Part shown: positions 44,475-55,000 of the stretch, piece after piece | Layout: each line of letters begins with the position of its first letter | How positions within the stretch are numbered: the stretch's first letter is position 1 | Program-made: the position numbers and the translations under genes | The notes under the pieces: generated by a model | Told to the model about the DNA's origin: nothing | Databases searched by the model: none | The model's input: the letters and a program-made list of their open reading frames with translations, nothing else | Assembly (NCBI GenBank): GCA_964633725.1 | Contig: CAZWHY010000001.1 | Location: 89,104 to 153,103 of the forward strand | Direction: 5' to 3' | Length of the DNA: 64,000 bases | DNA from: Berkiella_A sp964633725 | GTDB lineage: Bacteria; Pseudomonadota; Gammaproteobacteria; Berkiellales; Berkiellaceae

Positions 44475-46535
44475 ATGAATATGAGCTGCAAATTACGATT
44501 AAGCTTATGGATAGTACTGATGTTGTTCGCATCTGGTGCTTATGGCTCTATGTTGTCTGTAGTTCAAACAGAATTGTTGGTGGTTTTTAATCTTTCTAAG
44601 CCATTAGGCAGCACGGCAATTCAAAGCAGTGAACTAAAGGGGTTAGAACCATACATTAAACAGGCTCAGAATCTGACTGTAGGCTATATTGTGTTACATT
44701 CTTCGCAACCTATAGACAATACATTAACCCAGAATACATTCTCGAACATCAAATTTGACTTCAAATCATATCAAAAGAGTAACACAGCAGAAAAGGCACT
44801 ATTGCAAGCCACAGATTATATAAAAAAACACAATGCAGCCCATAAAGTGATTTTGCTGATAACGGATCAAAGTATGACAAACAATATTGATCCCATTTTA
44901 GCGCCCTCTCTCAATAAAGCATTATATTTTAAATTATTGCCTATTCTTCAAGAAAATAAAATTATATTTCATACCTTCGCTTTAAATGATTTTTCGGGTA
45001 GTGAAGATATTTTTAATTTAAGCCAAAAAACCAATGGTGTGTTTAAAATTAATCGAGAACATACTTTGTTGACAGCTTTGCCTATTAATAATAATCGATT
45101 TATTGTGGATAAAAATCTAGAGGAAATTGTTTTATCTTTTGATAGCACTGAACCAACTATTCAGATTAAAATCCCAACGGGTATCATGATAAAACCTAAT
45201 GATAATCAATCTAATATCTTATGGAAACAAACAGGGCAATACCATACTGTTTTATTGAAAAACCCTATAGAAGGTATTTGGGAAATTAAAGGGAAAATAC
45301 AGAACCCCAAAATAGAGCTGGTCAGTGATTTAAAACTATCATTTAAACCTGTGCCAGAAAATATTTTTCTAGGAGAAGAAAATGAAATCAATGCTTATTT
45401 TTTAAAAGATGATAAGACCGTGGATGAACCTAAATTTATTGAGAAAATGAATGTGGTCGTGGGTGTTAAAAACGAAGCTTTGACACAAGTACAGGATGTC
45501 ATTTTAAATGATAGAGCAGAGGGGGTTGATGAGTATGCACAAGATGGTGTATTTTCATCTAAATTTATTATTTATGATACACCGGGCATATATGATATTA
45601 GTATTAAAGCCAATGCGATTGGTTTGAGACGGGAGCGTCATCAAAAAGTTTTTGTGCATGATTACCCGGTAAAAATTAAGTCAGAGTACGATATAGAAAC
45701 AAAAAAGCTTGTATTGACCGCAAAAATCAAATCCCCTTTGGTTTCTCAGAAAAATTTTGATTTATCTTTGAATATTCAGGAAGCGGATGGTCAAATTAGG
45801 CGGTTTTTATTTGAGGCAGACAAACAAAATACCTGGGTAGCTGTCCAAAATATATCATTGGTACAAGAAGTTGATCGGTTTTATTTCCAGCTGAATGGCC
45901 GAACACAAGGTGGACGACGTATTGTTGTGAGGCTGCCCAAGATAGATATTGATGATTTATATTTTAGAGCTGAGAAGAAATACCATATTTTGCGGTTAAA
46001 GCGTATACGAACTGAAGATCCCGTTTTGGGTAAAATGCTTTTATTTTCTAATGAACGACGAAGAGAAAACATTATAGTCGACATGATGTTCGATCACCCA
46101 AATTTTCAAAAGTATTGGCAAAGAAAATATACCACTTTTCCACAAGAGATGGCTAAGCAAATATTTGACTTAAACCCTGTGTCTATCATCGAAGAAGACA
46201 TCGTGGAAGTTGTTATGGATGATAAAGTAAAATTATTATCCGAGTCGGAAATCAATAATTTAGAACAGTCTAAGCAGAAAACAGTGAAACCATCAGATGG
46301 GGAACCAGTAAAAGAAGAACTCATCAAAGAAAAATCAACAGGCACAAAGGGTAGTGAATCAAACAAACAAAACAAACCAACACCCTCGTGGGGTACGTTA
46401 GAAATTATTATGCTGCTGATGACCAGCTTGTTTTCTATGATGACGATGGTGATGATGATTTGGATTGTGGCGATGAGGCGTAAGAACAAAAAACAAGCAG
46501 TTGAAGAGACGCCCTCTGATAATGTTGAGGTGTAG
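44475..46535 (+). CDS. envelope protein with vWA-like N-terminal domain and C-terminal membrane anchor
   Basis: 686 residues. Signal peptide (residues 1-24, ending GAYG); a von Willebrand A-like region at about 60-200 with ILLITDQSMTNN, where a canonical DxSxS MIDAS is not evident; beta-sandwich segments at about 280-510 including DEYAQDGVFSSKFIIYDTPG; a Lys/Glu/Ser-rich linker; a single transmembrane helix at about 640-665 rich in Met; a short basic cytoplasmic tail. The layout resembles the TIGR03503-type conserved membrane proteins of marine gammaproteobacteria, a tentative match. Divergent from minC. Function unknown. Confidence 0.7.
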   Translation: MNMSCKLRLSLWIVLMLFASGAYGSMLSVVQTELLVVFNLSKPLGSTAIQSSELKGLEPYIKQAQNLTVGYIVLHSSQPIDNTLTQNTFSNIKFDFKSYQKSNTAEKALLQATDYIKKHNAAHKVILLITDQSMTNNIDPILAPSLNKALYFKLLPILQENKIIFHTFALNDFSGSEDIFNLSQKTNGVFKINREHTLLTALPINNNRFIVDKNLEEIVLSFDSTEPTIQIKIPTGIMIKPNDNQSNILWKQTGQYHTVLLKNPIEGIWEIKGKIQNPKIELVSDLKLSFKPVPENIFLGEENEINAYFLKDDKTVDEPKFIEKMNVVVGVKNEALTQVQDVILNDRAEGVDEYAQDGVFSSKFIIYDTPGIYDISIKANAIGLRRERHQKVFVHDYPVKIKSEYDIETKKLVLTAKIKSPLVSQKNFDLSLNIQEADGQIRRFLFEADKQNTWVAVQNISLVQEVDRFYFQLNGRTQGGRRIVVRLPKIDIDDLYFRAEKKYHILRLKRIRTEDPVLGKMLLFSNERRRENIIVDMMFDHPNFQKYWQRKYTTFPQEMAKQIFDLNPVSIIEEDIVEVVMDDKVKLLSESEINNLEQSKQKTVKPSDGEPVKEELIKEKSTGTKGSESNKQNKPTPSWGTLEIIMLLMTSLFSMMTMVMMIWIVAMRRKNKKQAVEETPSDNVEV

Positions 46536-46575
46536 TCGTCACGACTTAATGTGACACATCTGAAGTAATAGTCAG

Positions 46576-46607
46576 CATGGCAAAAGATAAAGTTATCTTT
46601 AGCCATG
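46576..46607. terminator. near-perfect 32-bp palindrome after the vWA-like gene
   Basis: CATGGC-A-AAAGATAA / TTATCTTT-A-GCCATG: a 14-bp-paired stem with one A-A mismatch and a 2-nt turn, 40 bp past the stop codon. No T-run follows. It could terminate transcription, form a cruciform, or bind a dimeric regulator. The remaining gap to 46772 shows nothing else notable. Confidence 0.5.
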
Positions 46608-46772
46608 AGTCAATACGGAGCCCAATACGATGCACCCTAAAATTGTTGTGGATACCCGTAGTTTGTTACCTGTCTTCTTTTTTGTGTCATTCATCTGGAT
46701 ATTGTAGCAGTCTATAAATACCTGCGTTATAAAGCTCCTTGATTTAAAGTTTAAAAATTAAGAGAGGCCACA

Positions 46773-47795
46773 ATGTTACAGATGCAGCGAGATAAGGAAA
46801 AACAAAAAAAACATAGCCTACTGATTGATATAGAAGATTTAGATACTTTATGGACTGGCAAAAATCCAGAGAAAACACTTAGTGTTGTCGATAAATTGAG
46901 CAAACAATTTACCCAATTACAAATAACCTTAAAAGATCAATCTAAAGAGATAGATGTTTTAAAGATGAAACAAATAAAATTAGAACAAGACAGAGAAAAT
47001 CTAAAAGCACGACTGTTGCTCACAGGGGTAAGTGATGGCATAGTTGCACAATATCAAAGGTTAATCTCATCTTTGAGTAATACGGCGTTAGTGAAGTTAG
47101 CTTCTGATTCTGAAATAAAAGCGTTACTGCAGAAAATAGACTTGAGTAAAGTACAATCAGAAAATGATGTTTTAGTGGGAGAGCTAATAACTATTGTAAG
47201 AGAGAAAGAGCAAAATTTACATAAAAATGGTGTTGTGATGAGTGCGATATCTAAAACGACGCTATTGTTGAGCACTGTGGCTCTAAAGTTTTATGCGCCT
47301 GCGCTTGCTTCCATGGCGGTAGAATCTGTTTTTGAGAATGGGTTTGATAATTATATTCCTGATGATCTTCAAAATTTATATCAACCTGTCAACGGTGGGT
47401 TCTTCAAGTTTGCAGTTGTGGCTCCGGCAAAACATCATGCAATGAACTTTGCATTTAACACTGTGAGTGAGAATGATACTTATACATTAGCTGCCAGCTA
47501 CGCCATATCAAATATTCTAACTAAATGTACGGGGTGGCTTTATAGCGGAGGGCGTACGGCTGTGAACTCAGCTTATCTGCACCTATATCAGGGTAAAGAA
47601 AATAATAACCTGTATTCACTTTTGGTGGCTATGAAGCATATTCAAGCAAAGAAAATACCACAAATAGTTGAAGCAAAAAAAATAGACAAGCAATTTGCTA
47701 TTCAAGCATCTGGCGTAGTAGAACAGCAGCAGGATATGGTGTGCTTTGAGGCTAAAGAAATAGGCAGAAAATCGGTAGTGGTGATATCTAAATAA
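46773..47795 (+). CDS. coiled-coil protein of unknown function
   Basis: 340 residues with GAGAGG well placed before the ATG. Residues 1-80 are strongly charged and predicted coiled coil (LSKQFTQLQITLKDQSKEIDVLKMKQIKLEQDREN is a heptad-like run, abbreviated here by its position 42-76). The middle (about 165-270) is more hydrophobic with SKTTLLLSTVALKFYAPALA and a YSGGRTAVNSAYLHLY segment. No signal peptide, no family recognised. It stands alone between the vWA-like gene and the convergent fadE. Effector or structural roles are both possible. Confidence 0.6.
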   Translation: MLQMQRDKEKQKKHSLLIDIEDLDTLWTGKNPEKTLSVVDKLSKQFTQLQITLKDQSKEIDVLKMKQIKLEQDRENLKARLLLTGVSDGIVAQYQRLISSLSNTALVKLASDSEIKALLQKIDLSKVQSENDVLVGELITIVREKEQNLHKNGVVMSAISKTTLLLSTVALKFYAPALASMAVESVFENGFDNYIPDDLQNLYQPVNGGFFKFAVVAPAKHHAMNFAFNTVSENDTYTLAASYAISNILTKCTGWLYSGGRTAVNSAYLHLYQGKENNNLYSLLVAMKHIQAKKIPQIVEAKKIDKQFAIQASGVVEQQQDMVCFEAKEIGRKSVVVISK

Positions 47796-47834
47796 TGGCC
47801 GTCTAAATTATAAGACAGCCATTATTTGGGTGCT

Positions 47835-50336
47835 CTAACTACTCGCGGATGTTGAGTTTTTGCTCAATGGCGTGACATTAGAGGTTGTATTTTGGGTCTT
47901 GGATTGGCCACTAATGCCAATATGCGATAGTTCTTCCTGTGAGAAATCATCGACTGCAATAGACTTTTGAACAAGGATATCTAAATCACGCAAATGCATG
48001 GCTTCTTCGTCCGTTAGGATTTTCACCTCTGCTGCGTATTCAATATAATCAGAAAAAGTATGTAATTCTGTGCCGCCATTTTTGCTGGCATCCAACACTT
48101 TTTTAATCAAGTCCTGGTGTTTGATGGCTAATTGAAACGCATCTTCCACTACACGAACGGCATCATCTGGATTGCTCGACATAAAGACCTTGCCAATTAA
48201 GCGCGTGCGGCTTTCACCTGGAGTTGTCATTAAGTTCACAACTTGTTTGTTTAGCTCATCGGAGGGTGGCTTACATTCATGACCGAAAGGCATGATGAGT
48301 AATTTTAAGATGGGCGCAGCATACCGGTTTGGGAAGTTGCGCAACACATTGTCCATCGTGTCCCAATAAGTGGCTAAACAATAATCCAAAGACCACTGTA
48401 CAAGAGCAAAATCTTCTTTAGGATAACCATGATCCCGGTAACGTTTGAGCACAGCAGACATCATATAGAGCATAGATAGCAAATCTCCCAGACGAGCAGA
48501 TGTGCTTTCTTTAAATTTCAGTTTTCCACCAATAATCGCCATAGACAAATCAGAAATCAAAGCAAAAGCACTGCTGGCTCTGGATAGTTGTTGATAATAT
48601 TTTTTGACATGGTTTTTCTCAGGGCTAGAAGCAAAACGAGAAAAAGTAACAGCATGGAAAAAAGCTCTAGCCATATTAGAGAGGGTATAGCTGACATGTT
48701 GACCAAAGTTATTTTCAAAGTCTTCAATATTGCCTTGGTGTAAAGTTTCTATATGCTTAAATGCATATGGATGACAACGCATGGCACCTTGGCCAAAAAT
48801 AATCAAACAACGTGTTAAAATATTAGCACCCTCTACTGTGATGCCAATGGGCACACCACAATAAGCATTGGCCAGATAATTATTAGGCCCCATCATGATG
48901 CCTTTGCCACCATGAATGTCCATTGTATCTGCGGCAATTTGGCGTCCTAATTCTGTCACATGATATTTTGTGATGGCGCCTGGAACAGAAGGTTTTTCGC
49001 CTTGGTCAATCATGGAGACTGTCAGATATCGCATGGCTTCACAAAGATAGGTGAAACCACCGACTCGAGCAAGCACTTCTTGTATGCCTTCAAATTTTGC
49101 CAAGGGGGTATTAAATTGACGCCTGATGATGCTGTAAGCGCTAGTTGCCATGGTCGCTACTTTGGCACCACCACAGCTGGAAGCAGGTAAAGATATAGCT
49201 CTACCGACAGATAAGCATTCGACCAGCATGCGCCAGCCTTGGCCAGCCATATCCATACCGCCAATAAGATAATCTATGGGAATAAAGACATCATGCCCTT
49301 GGGTTGGACCATTTTGGAATGGTACGTGCATAGGGTAATGCCTTCTGCCGATGGTAATGCCGGGCAAGTCGGTTGGTACGAGTGCACAAGTAATGCCTAG
49401 GTCTTCTTGTTCAGACATAATATGATCGGGGTCATATAATTTGAAGGCGAGTCCTAATAATGTGGCAACAGGCGCTAAAGTAATATAGCGTTTGTCCCAA
49501 TTGAGTCTGATACCTGTGACTTCTTGCCCTTCGAAAGTACTTTTGCAGATAATGCCAATATCTGGAATAGCCGTGGCATCACTGCCTGCATCAGGACCTG
49601 TGAGGGCAAAGCATGGAATTTCTTGGCCTTTGGCTAGACGGGGCAGATAATGATCTTTTTGTTGCTCTGTTCCATAGTGCAAAATAAGCTCAGCAGGTCC
49701 TAAGGAATTAGGAACAGCAACCAAAGAGGATAGAACGACACTGCGACCGGAAAGTGTTGTTAAAATTTCAGAATGTGCCAACATAGAAAATTCTTTGCCG
49801 CCATATTTTTTAGGGATAATCAGCGCAAAAAACCCTTCGTCTTTTAGGTATTGCCAAATATGCTCTGGCAAATCTTTATGTATGTTAGTAATTTCCCAAT
49901 CACTCGCCATTTCACAGAGTGTATTCACGGGGCCATTGATGAAGGCTTGCTCTTCCTCTGTTAAGCAAGGTTTGGGAATTTGGAATAATTTATCCCAGTT
50001 AGGTTTACCTTGAAACAATTCGCCTTCAAATCCTACCGTGCCTGCATCTAAGGCGACTTTTTCTGTGGGGGAAAGATTCGGCATGGCCTTGGAGAGTGCA
50101 TCAAATAATGGAGCGATGAGGAACCGACGCTTGATGTCTGGGTGATTTAGAAAAATAGCTGTGCTTAAAAACGCAGTCCAGAAAATGAATAATCCAAACC
50201 AAGAGAGACTACTGAATATAGTCGTGACCAGTAAAGCGGCACCTATGCTTGCTGTCGCTATTCGTAGGGGGACTCGGTGATACGCAAGGGTTGTGAAGCC
50301 ACCTAACCATGCAAGTAACCATAAAAAAGTAGTCAT
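47835..50336 (-). CDS. fadE: acyl-CoA dehydrogenase FadE
   Basis: 833 residues, matching the long FadE type (about 815). N-terminal hydrophobic segment (1-55); acyl-CoA dehydrogenase fold with FFALIIPKKYGGKEFSML, CFALTGPDAGSDATAIPD (FAD/substrate contact), ERGRAISLPASS-like VGRAISLPASSCGGAK, and MDIHGGKGIMMGPNNYL with the GGKG segment typical of FadE. C-terminal DUF1974-like helical domain. It catalyses the first step of beta-oxidation downstream of FadD encoded at 40393-42072. Convergent with the orphan coiled-coil gene. Confidence 0.94.
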   Translation of the reverse strand: MTTFLWLLAWLGGFTTLAYHRVPLRIATASIGAALLVTTIFSSLSWFGLFIFWTAFLSTAIFLNHPDIKRRFLIAPLFDALSKAMPNLSPTEKVALDAGTVGFEGELFQGKPNWDKLFQIPKPCLTEEEQAFINGPVNTLCEMASDWEITNIHKDLPEHIWQYLKDEGFFALIIPKKYGGKEFSMLAHSEILTTLSGRSVVLSSLVAVPNSLGPAELILHYGTEQQKDHYLPRLAKGQEIPCFALTGPDAGSDATAIPDIGIICKSTFEGQEVTGIRLNWDKRYITLAPVATLLGLAFKLYDPDHIMSEQEDLGITCALVPTDLPGITIGRRHYPMHVPFQNGPTQGHDVFIPIDYLIGGMDMAGQGWRMLVECLSVGRAISLPASSCGGAKVATMATSAYSIIRRQFNTPLAKFEGIQEVLARVGGFTYLCEAMRYLTVSMIDQGEKPSVPGAITKYHVTELGRQIAADTMDIHGGKGIMMGPNNYLANAYCGVPIGITVEGANILTRCLIIFGQGAMRCHPYAFKHIETLHQGNIEDFENNFGQHVSYTLSNMARAFFHAVTFSRFASSPEKNHVKKYYQQLSRASSAFALISDLSMAIIGGKLKFKESTSARLGDLLSMLYMMSAVLKRYRDHGYPKEDFALVQWSLDYCLATYWDTMDNVLRNFPNRYAAPILKLLIMPFGHECKPPSDELNKQVVNLMTTPGESRTRLIGKVFMSSNPDDAVRVVEDAFQLAIKHQDLIKKVLDASKNGGTELHTFSDYIEYAAEVKILTDEEAMHLRDLDILVQKSIAVDDFSQEELSHIGISGQSKTQNTTSNVTPLSKNSTSASS

Positions 50337-50541
50337 TTAGCCTCCTTTGTTTGTAATCATAATAACTAACCATCTAAAAATTTTCTCATTAAAGTCAATG
50401 CATATTATACAAGCACTTGTGCGTATCTCGCACGGTATTATTTTTTCAGCTTACCAATAAATTGAATTCAGCCCTGTTGAAATTATGCTAAATAATCTAA
50501 TATCAGTAATATTAGAATCATAGATTGATGAGATAGTGACA

Positions 50542-51999
50542 ATGAAACGAAAAATTATTTTATACAGCATGCTACTATTTCTAATAGTTGGAGGCATACC
50601 ATACTTTACGGGGCGCTTAGTTGAAAATAAATTTAATGAGCTTACGAAATCATTAGCAGATAATCCAGATATCTCACTAGAGAACTTGTCCTATGAGAGA
50701 CATTGGCGAAAAGGTATAGCAAAGACACGGGTTACCATTAAAGGTGGGCTACTAAAAAAATTATTAGAAGAGCTAGGAGAAGAATTAAAAACTCAAAACT
50801 CAGATGCGTATTTACATAAACCCATAACGTTGATATTTGAGCATGAAGTACGTTATGGACCTTTTGTACAGCTACATGATGGTAATTACCAAGACTGGGA
50901 ATTTGCTCAGGCTATTATTTATTCCAAGCTATACCTGAGTGACGAAGCCAGAGCCATATTAGAGGCTGAGACAGGACAGGCAGACTTTATTAAATTAAAA
51001 TCTGAAGTCAGTATTGATGGTGAGATTTCTATACAATTGGATGGCGAATCTATCAAGGCAAAAGATGGAGATATAGAAGAGGTCGTTTGGGAAGGCATAC
51101 ATGGGCAGTGGCGCATTAGTCAGAATTTAAGAAAAATAGAAGGCTCGCTGACTATGCCTGGCTTTCATTTTGATGTGGATGGGGCAATATATAGAGCGAA
51201 AAATCTAGCCTTTACCACCCAATCGCAGCATGATATCAATAATAAAATATGGCTAACCAATGGACAACTGACCGTTGGAAAATTACATATTAGCCAGGCA
51301 TCAATGCCTTCGATTGGTTTTGACAATATTAAAATAACAGCGATAGTTGATAATCAATCTGAGAATGAGCAGATGATGCTCAACAGTGCGATGAACGTAA
51401 AGGTTGCCACTATTAAAATAGAAGATAAAAAATACGGCCCTCTAAACTATACATTTAAAATAGGTAATTTATCGCCCCAATCTTTTAAGGCAATGATGGT
51501 GTTACGAAATGAAATGGGTGTTCGGGCACAGAAAAATCTGCAAAAATTTGGGCAATGGGAAAAACAAGTTGGACAGCTACTCAGTACGCGACCAGCATTG
51601 AGCCTAGAAAATCTTATTTTGCAAACCGACAAGGGACATGTCAAAGGGAATATGCACCTTGAAATTGGCGGCCAACAAGCCAAAGATTTGAGACGATTAG
51701 ATCTCATACTAGGCTCGTTATCCGCTAACGCACATTTGAGCATACCTGGCCCACTACTGAGAGAATTTTTGCAAGCATACTTTACAGTTGCGGTTCAAGC
51801 CGAGCGGGTTAACAAAGAGGTTGCGTTAGATGCCAATGCCCTAGAAGCAGAAATTAACCAACAAATTGATATAACATTATCCACCTGGATTCAAAAAAAT
51901 TATATCAGCCTTAAGAACGAAGACTATATAATGGCAATGAGCCTAAATGGTGGGCAGTTGATATTTAATGATAACACGGTGCCTTTACCAAGATTGTAA
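50542..51999 (+). CDS. DUF945 (YdgA) family protein
   Basis: 485 residues from ATG 50542 (a GTG two codons upstream is open). N-terminal signal anchor KRKIILYSMLLFLIVGGIPYFTG, then a long periplasmic region with the family's repeated beta-rich pattern (SYERHWRKGIAKTRVTIKGG; LQTDKGHVKGNMHLEIGG). YdgA/YihF-type proteins are inner-membrane-anchored periplasmic proteins of unclear function. Length and layout are typical. It converges on the giant RasGEF gene with 20 bp between stops. Confidence 0.85.
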   Translation: MKRKIILYSMLLFLIVGGIPYFTGRLVENKFNELTKSLADNPDISLENLSYERHWRKGIAKTRVTIKGGLLKKLLEELGEELKTQNSDAYLHKPITLIFEHEVRYGPFVQLHDGNYQDWEFAQAIIYSKLYLSDEARAILEAETGQADFIKLKSEVSIDGEISIQLDGESIKAKDGDIEEVVWEGIHGQWRISQNLRKIEGSLTMPGFHFDVDGAIYRAKNLAFTTQSQHDINNKIWLTNGQLTVGKLHISQASMPSIGFDNIKITAIVDNQSENEQMMLNSAMNVKVATIKIEDKKYGPLNYTFKIGNLSPQSFKAMMVLRNEMGVRAQKNLQKFGQWEKQVGQLLSTRPALSLENLILQTDKGHVKGNMHLEIGGQQAKDLRRLDLILGSLSANAHLSIPGPLLREFLQAYFTVAVQAERVNKEVALDANALEAEINQQIDITLSTWIQKNYISLKNEDYIMAMSLNGGQLIFNDNTVPLPRL

Positions 52000-52019
52000 G
52001 TTTCTTCTTCATTATTGAC

Positions 52020-55000
52020 CTAAGCGGCTGGTGCCGCACCGCCCCTTGTACCAGGTCCTTTTCTAGGAGCTGGCGGTGGGGGGCTTGTACTCAGGTTAAT
52101 TGTGGGTGTCCCCTCGGGGAATTTATTTTGGGCGACAGCATCTTGAATTGCATCTTTAAAGCACTGCTCAATAAATTTCTGCCTTTCTGGGTTTTTATTG
52201 GATGCGGGAACATTAAAGATAGTATTTTTATCAGCAGCAGAAACCGCTAAGCGACACATTGCTTGAATGCCTGTATTCTTATGTTCCTCACTTGCATTTT
52301 TTTGTATTGAGAACTGGACTTTGTCATTCCCCATATCTTCAGCATAGGTTTTTACAACAGTGCCCGGCTTGTCTGTTTTAAAAGATACCATGACGCCATG
52401 TTTTTTAGTACTATCATTAGGGAACGTTTTGATGTCCACTATTTTGCTATTGACACCTTCTGATCTCTTTTGAGCAATTGCGGCATCTGTAATGGCTTGA
52501 ATACTCAAGTTGTCTGCGGTGCTTGTACCCGTTTTTTGAGCTTGTTTTAATTCTTGCATAACCTGTTGGTTTGACACAGGCGGTTGTTTGGCTGTTTGAG
52601 TAGCTTGTTTGGGAGCTTCTGGATCTATTTTTGGCTTCCTAGCAGCTTGTAAATTCTGATTTAAAAAAGTAGAGGCTCTTCTATTTTTATCTACAGAATC
52701 TGCTGGCGATGTTTGTTGCTCTTCTATAATGGTTGATGGTTTAACCTTTGGCTTGACCACAAGGGTAAATCTTTCTTTTTCTAGCTTAGCCCATTGGGGG
52801 GATTCTTTTTCTAAGGCAGTTAAATTTTCACGTAGGGAGTCAAGCTCGTCTTTAGTGATGTTATTTTTAGGATCGGATGCAAATTGGAAGGCAAGCTCTT
52901 GTAATCTCAATAGTTTAGCTTGGTCGCTCTCGTCTTCTGTATCAGGCTTAATGACAACCTCAATATTAGTATCGACAGAATCTTCTTGTCCTTCTCCATC
53001 AGTTGGTTGTTGAACAGTCACTTGTTTTTCTGATTCAAATAGATCAGATATTTTACATGTATCTAAAATTGTATCAAATTGGAGACGTTGTTCTGGTAAC
53101 ATACTGATTTTTGCAGCGGCAACAATACTCTCAAAATCAATTGTTCCAAAATTAGCTCTGGTTTCGCAGATGCTTCTTAAACTGTATAAAGCATTTAACT
53201 GCGTTTTGTTATCTCCACCTGTACTTTGAACACGCTCAATTTCATTATTAAGATTTGACAGGATTATATTATTAGAGTTTCTTATTTCATCATCTATAGA
53301 TATAGTGGGGAACCAGGTTTTTACCTCTTGTACCTCAAGCTGCTCTATATCGTCCTCTTGTATTATTATATTGAGAGATTCTTTATTGGCTAGATTGGTT
53401 TGGCTGTCGAGTTTTTTGAGTGTTGCGAGTTTGCTGAAAACCTCAGCTGTTTTGTAGCCTGTTGTGAACAGAGAGCCTTTACCAGATTCTAATTGCGCTT
53501 CAATTTTATTTTTAGCCGCTTGATTATAAGCGTGAGCAAAAACAGCAACATTTTCGCCTTTGACTACGCTTGCGACTGATTCCATTGCTTCTTGCATCAC
53601 GGTAGGATGATTGTTAAAGGCACCTTGTCCAACAAAGGTTAAATGTAAAGGAACAATTTTTCCTGTTTCTCTCGCTTTAATAACGGCAAGCTGGGCGGTT
53701 GCGGTATATTGTGCAACGACTAATTTTTTGCAAATAAGATCATCTGTGCTGCCTTCTGCTGGTCTAGCTGCTCCTTGGAAAGAAGGGGCGGCACAAAACA
53801 CCTGTAGCTGTCTTGCTTGTGTTGACTCACAAATAACATCCTGAGGCAAAACTTTTAATTTTTCAATATTATTTTTAATATGCTGTAAAAGCCAAATCTT
53901 ATCTTGTTCATCTTTGATTACAGATAGTTGTAAATAGCCATGTCTATAAAGCTCGGGATATTTGATTTGTAAATCTTCTGGAATCAAATCTGTTAAGGCG
54001 TTAGGCAGGTTGCCCGCATCTTTAGCTGCTTTGCGATGCAGTGCTGCCGCTGCCGCCTCTATAGAGGCTTGTGGGCCTTGAGTACGGTCGGATGCATAGC
54101 TTGTAACGGGCGCATCAAAAGCACCAACTGATTCTTGAAAATCAAACTGACTGGCTACTTGTAATACACTGTTTTGTCCTAAAGGCATTTTGTGTAAATC
54201 ATTTACGCTAACGCCTTCAACGATGGTAAAGTGTGGGAGTTCGCTTGAGGTATTTTCAGGCTGGACTTGTATGGCCTCGTTAATTGTACTTAGGGAATAA
54301 GTTTTTGGGGGTGGAATATTTTTTAAGCTTACTCGAATTTCTTTTTCTGTTTTATTGAAAGTATCTTCTATCCAAGTCAGTTGATTTCTATTAACGGTTT
54401 TATCTTTGTTGGAGAATCCTTTATCTGCTAATTGTTGAACTTGTTCAGGGATACTAGGAGATTTCAGTTGTGCTATTAATTCATCAGCGAGTATTTCCGC
54501 TTCTAGGTCAGTGGTAAGAGATGGTTGGTCTACTTCAAATAAAACTTCCATTTCATCGTCATCATTTTGTGAGTCGATTTCCTGCCGGATAGCATTATCT
54601 TGTGCTTGAAGGTGGCTCATCATATGCCGAAAAAGCATAGAGTCGTAGCTGTTTGTGTCAGTATAACTCACCGGTATATCCTCGTCTGCTTTTATATAAG
54701 CAATAAAATCTTCGGTTAATCTGTCATCATCATCGAATGGGTCGTCTGGATATTGTGACAAGCAATCGCTACAGTGTCTCAGCATTGTTTGTGCTGTTTT
54801 GATTTCGCTCTGTATAGGCGCCATACCAGAAAACCAGCTTTTAGCTTGCTCTGTAATAGCCACACGATCCTCTTTATGCTCAAATTTATCTTCTGTCTGA
54901 AATTTTTCTTGGATTTTAGATAATTCTTTTTTTGAGAAAACATTACTTTTTCCGGACACTTTAAACATGACGGTCTTAAATGATCCTCTATAATTTTTAA

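Noticed and set aside
52020..52110. C-termini of the effector-like proteins inspected for a Dot/Icm E-block
   Set aside because: The giant RasGEF tail is Pro/Gly/Ala-rich without a clear glutamate cluster, so secretion cannot be claimed from sequence.
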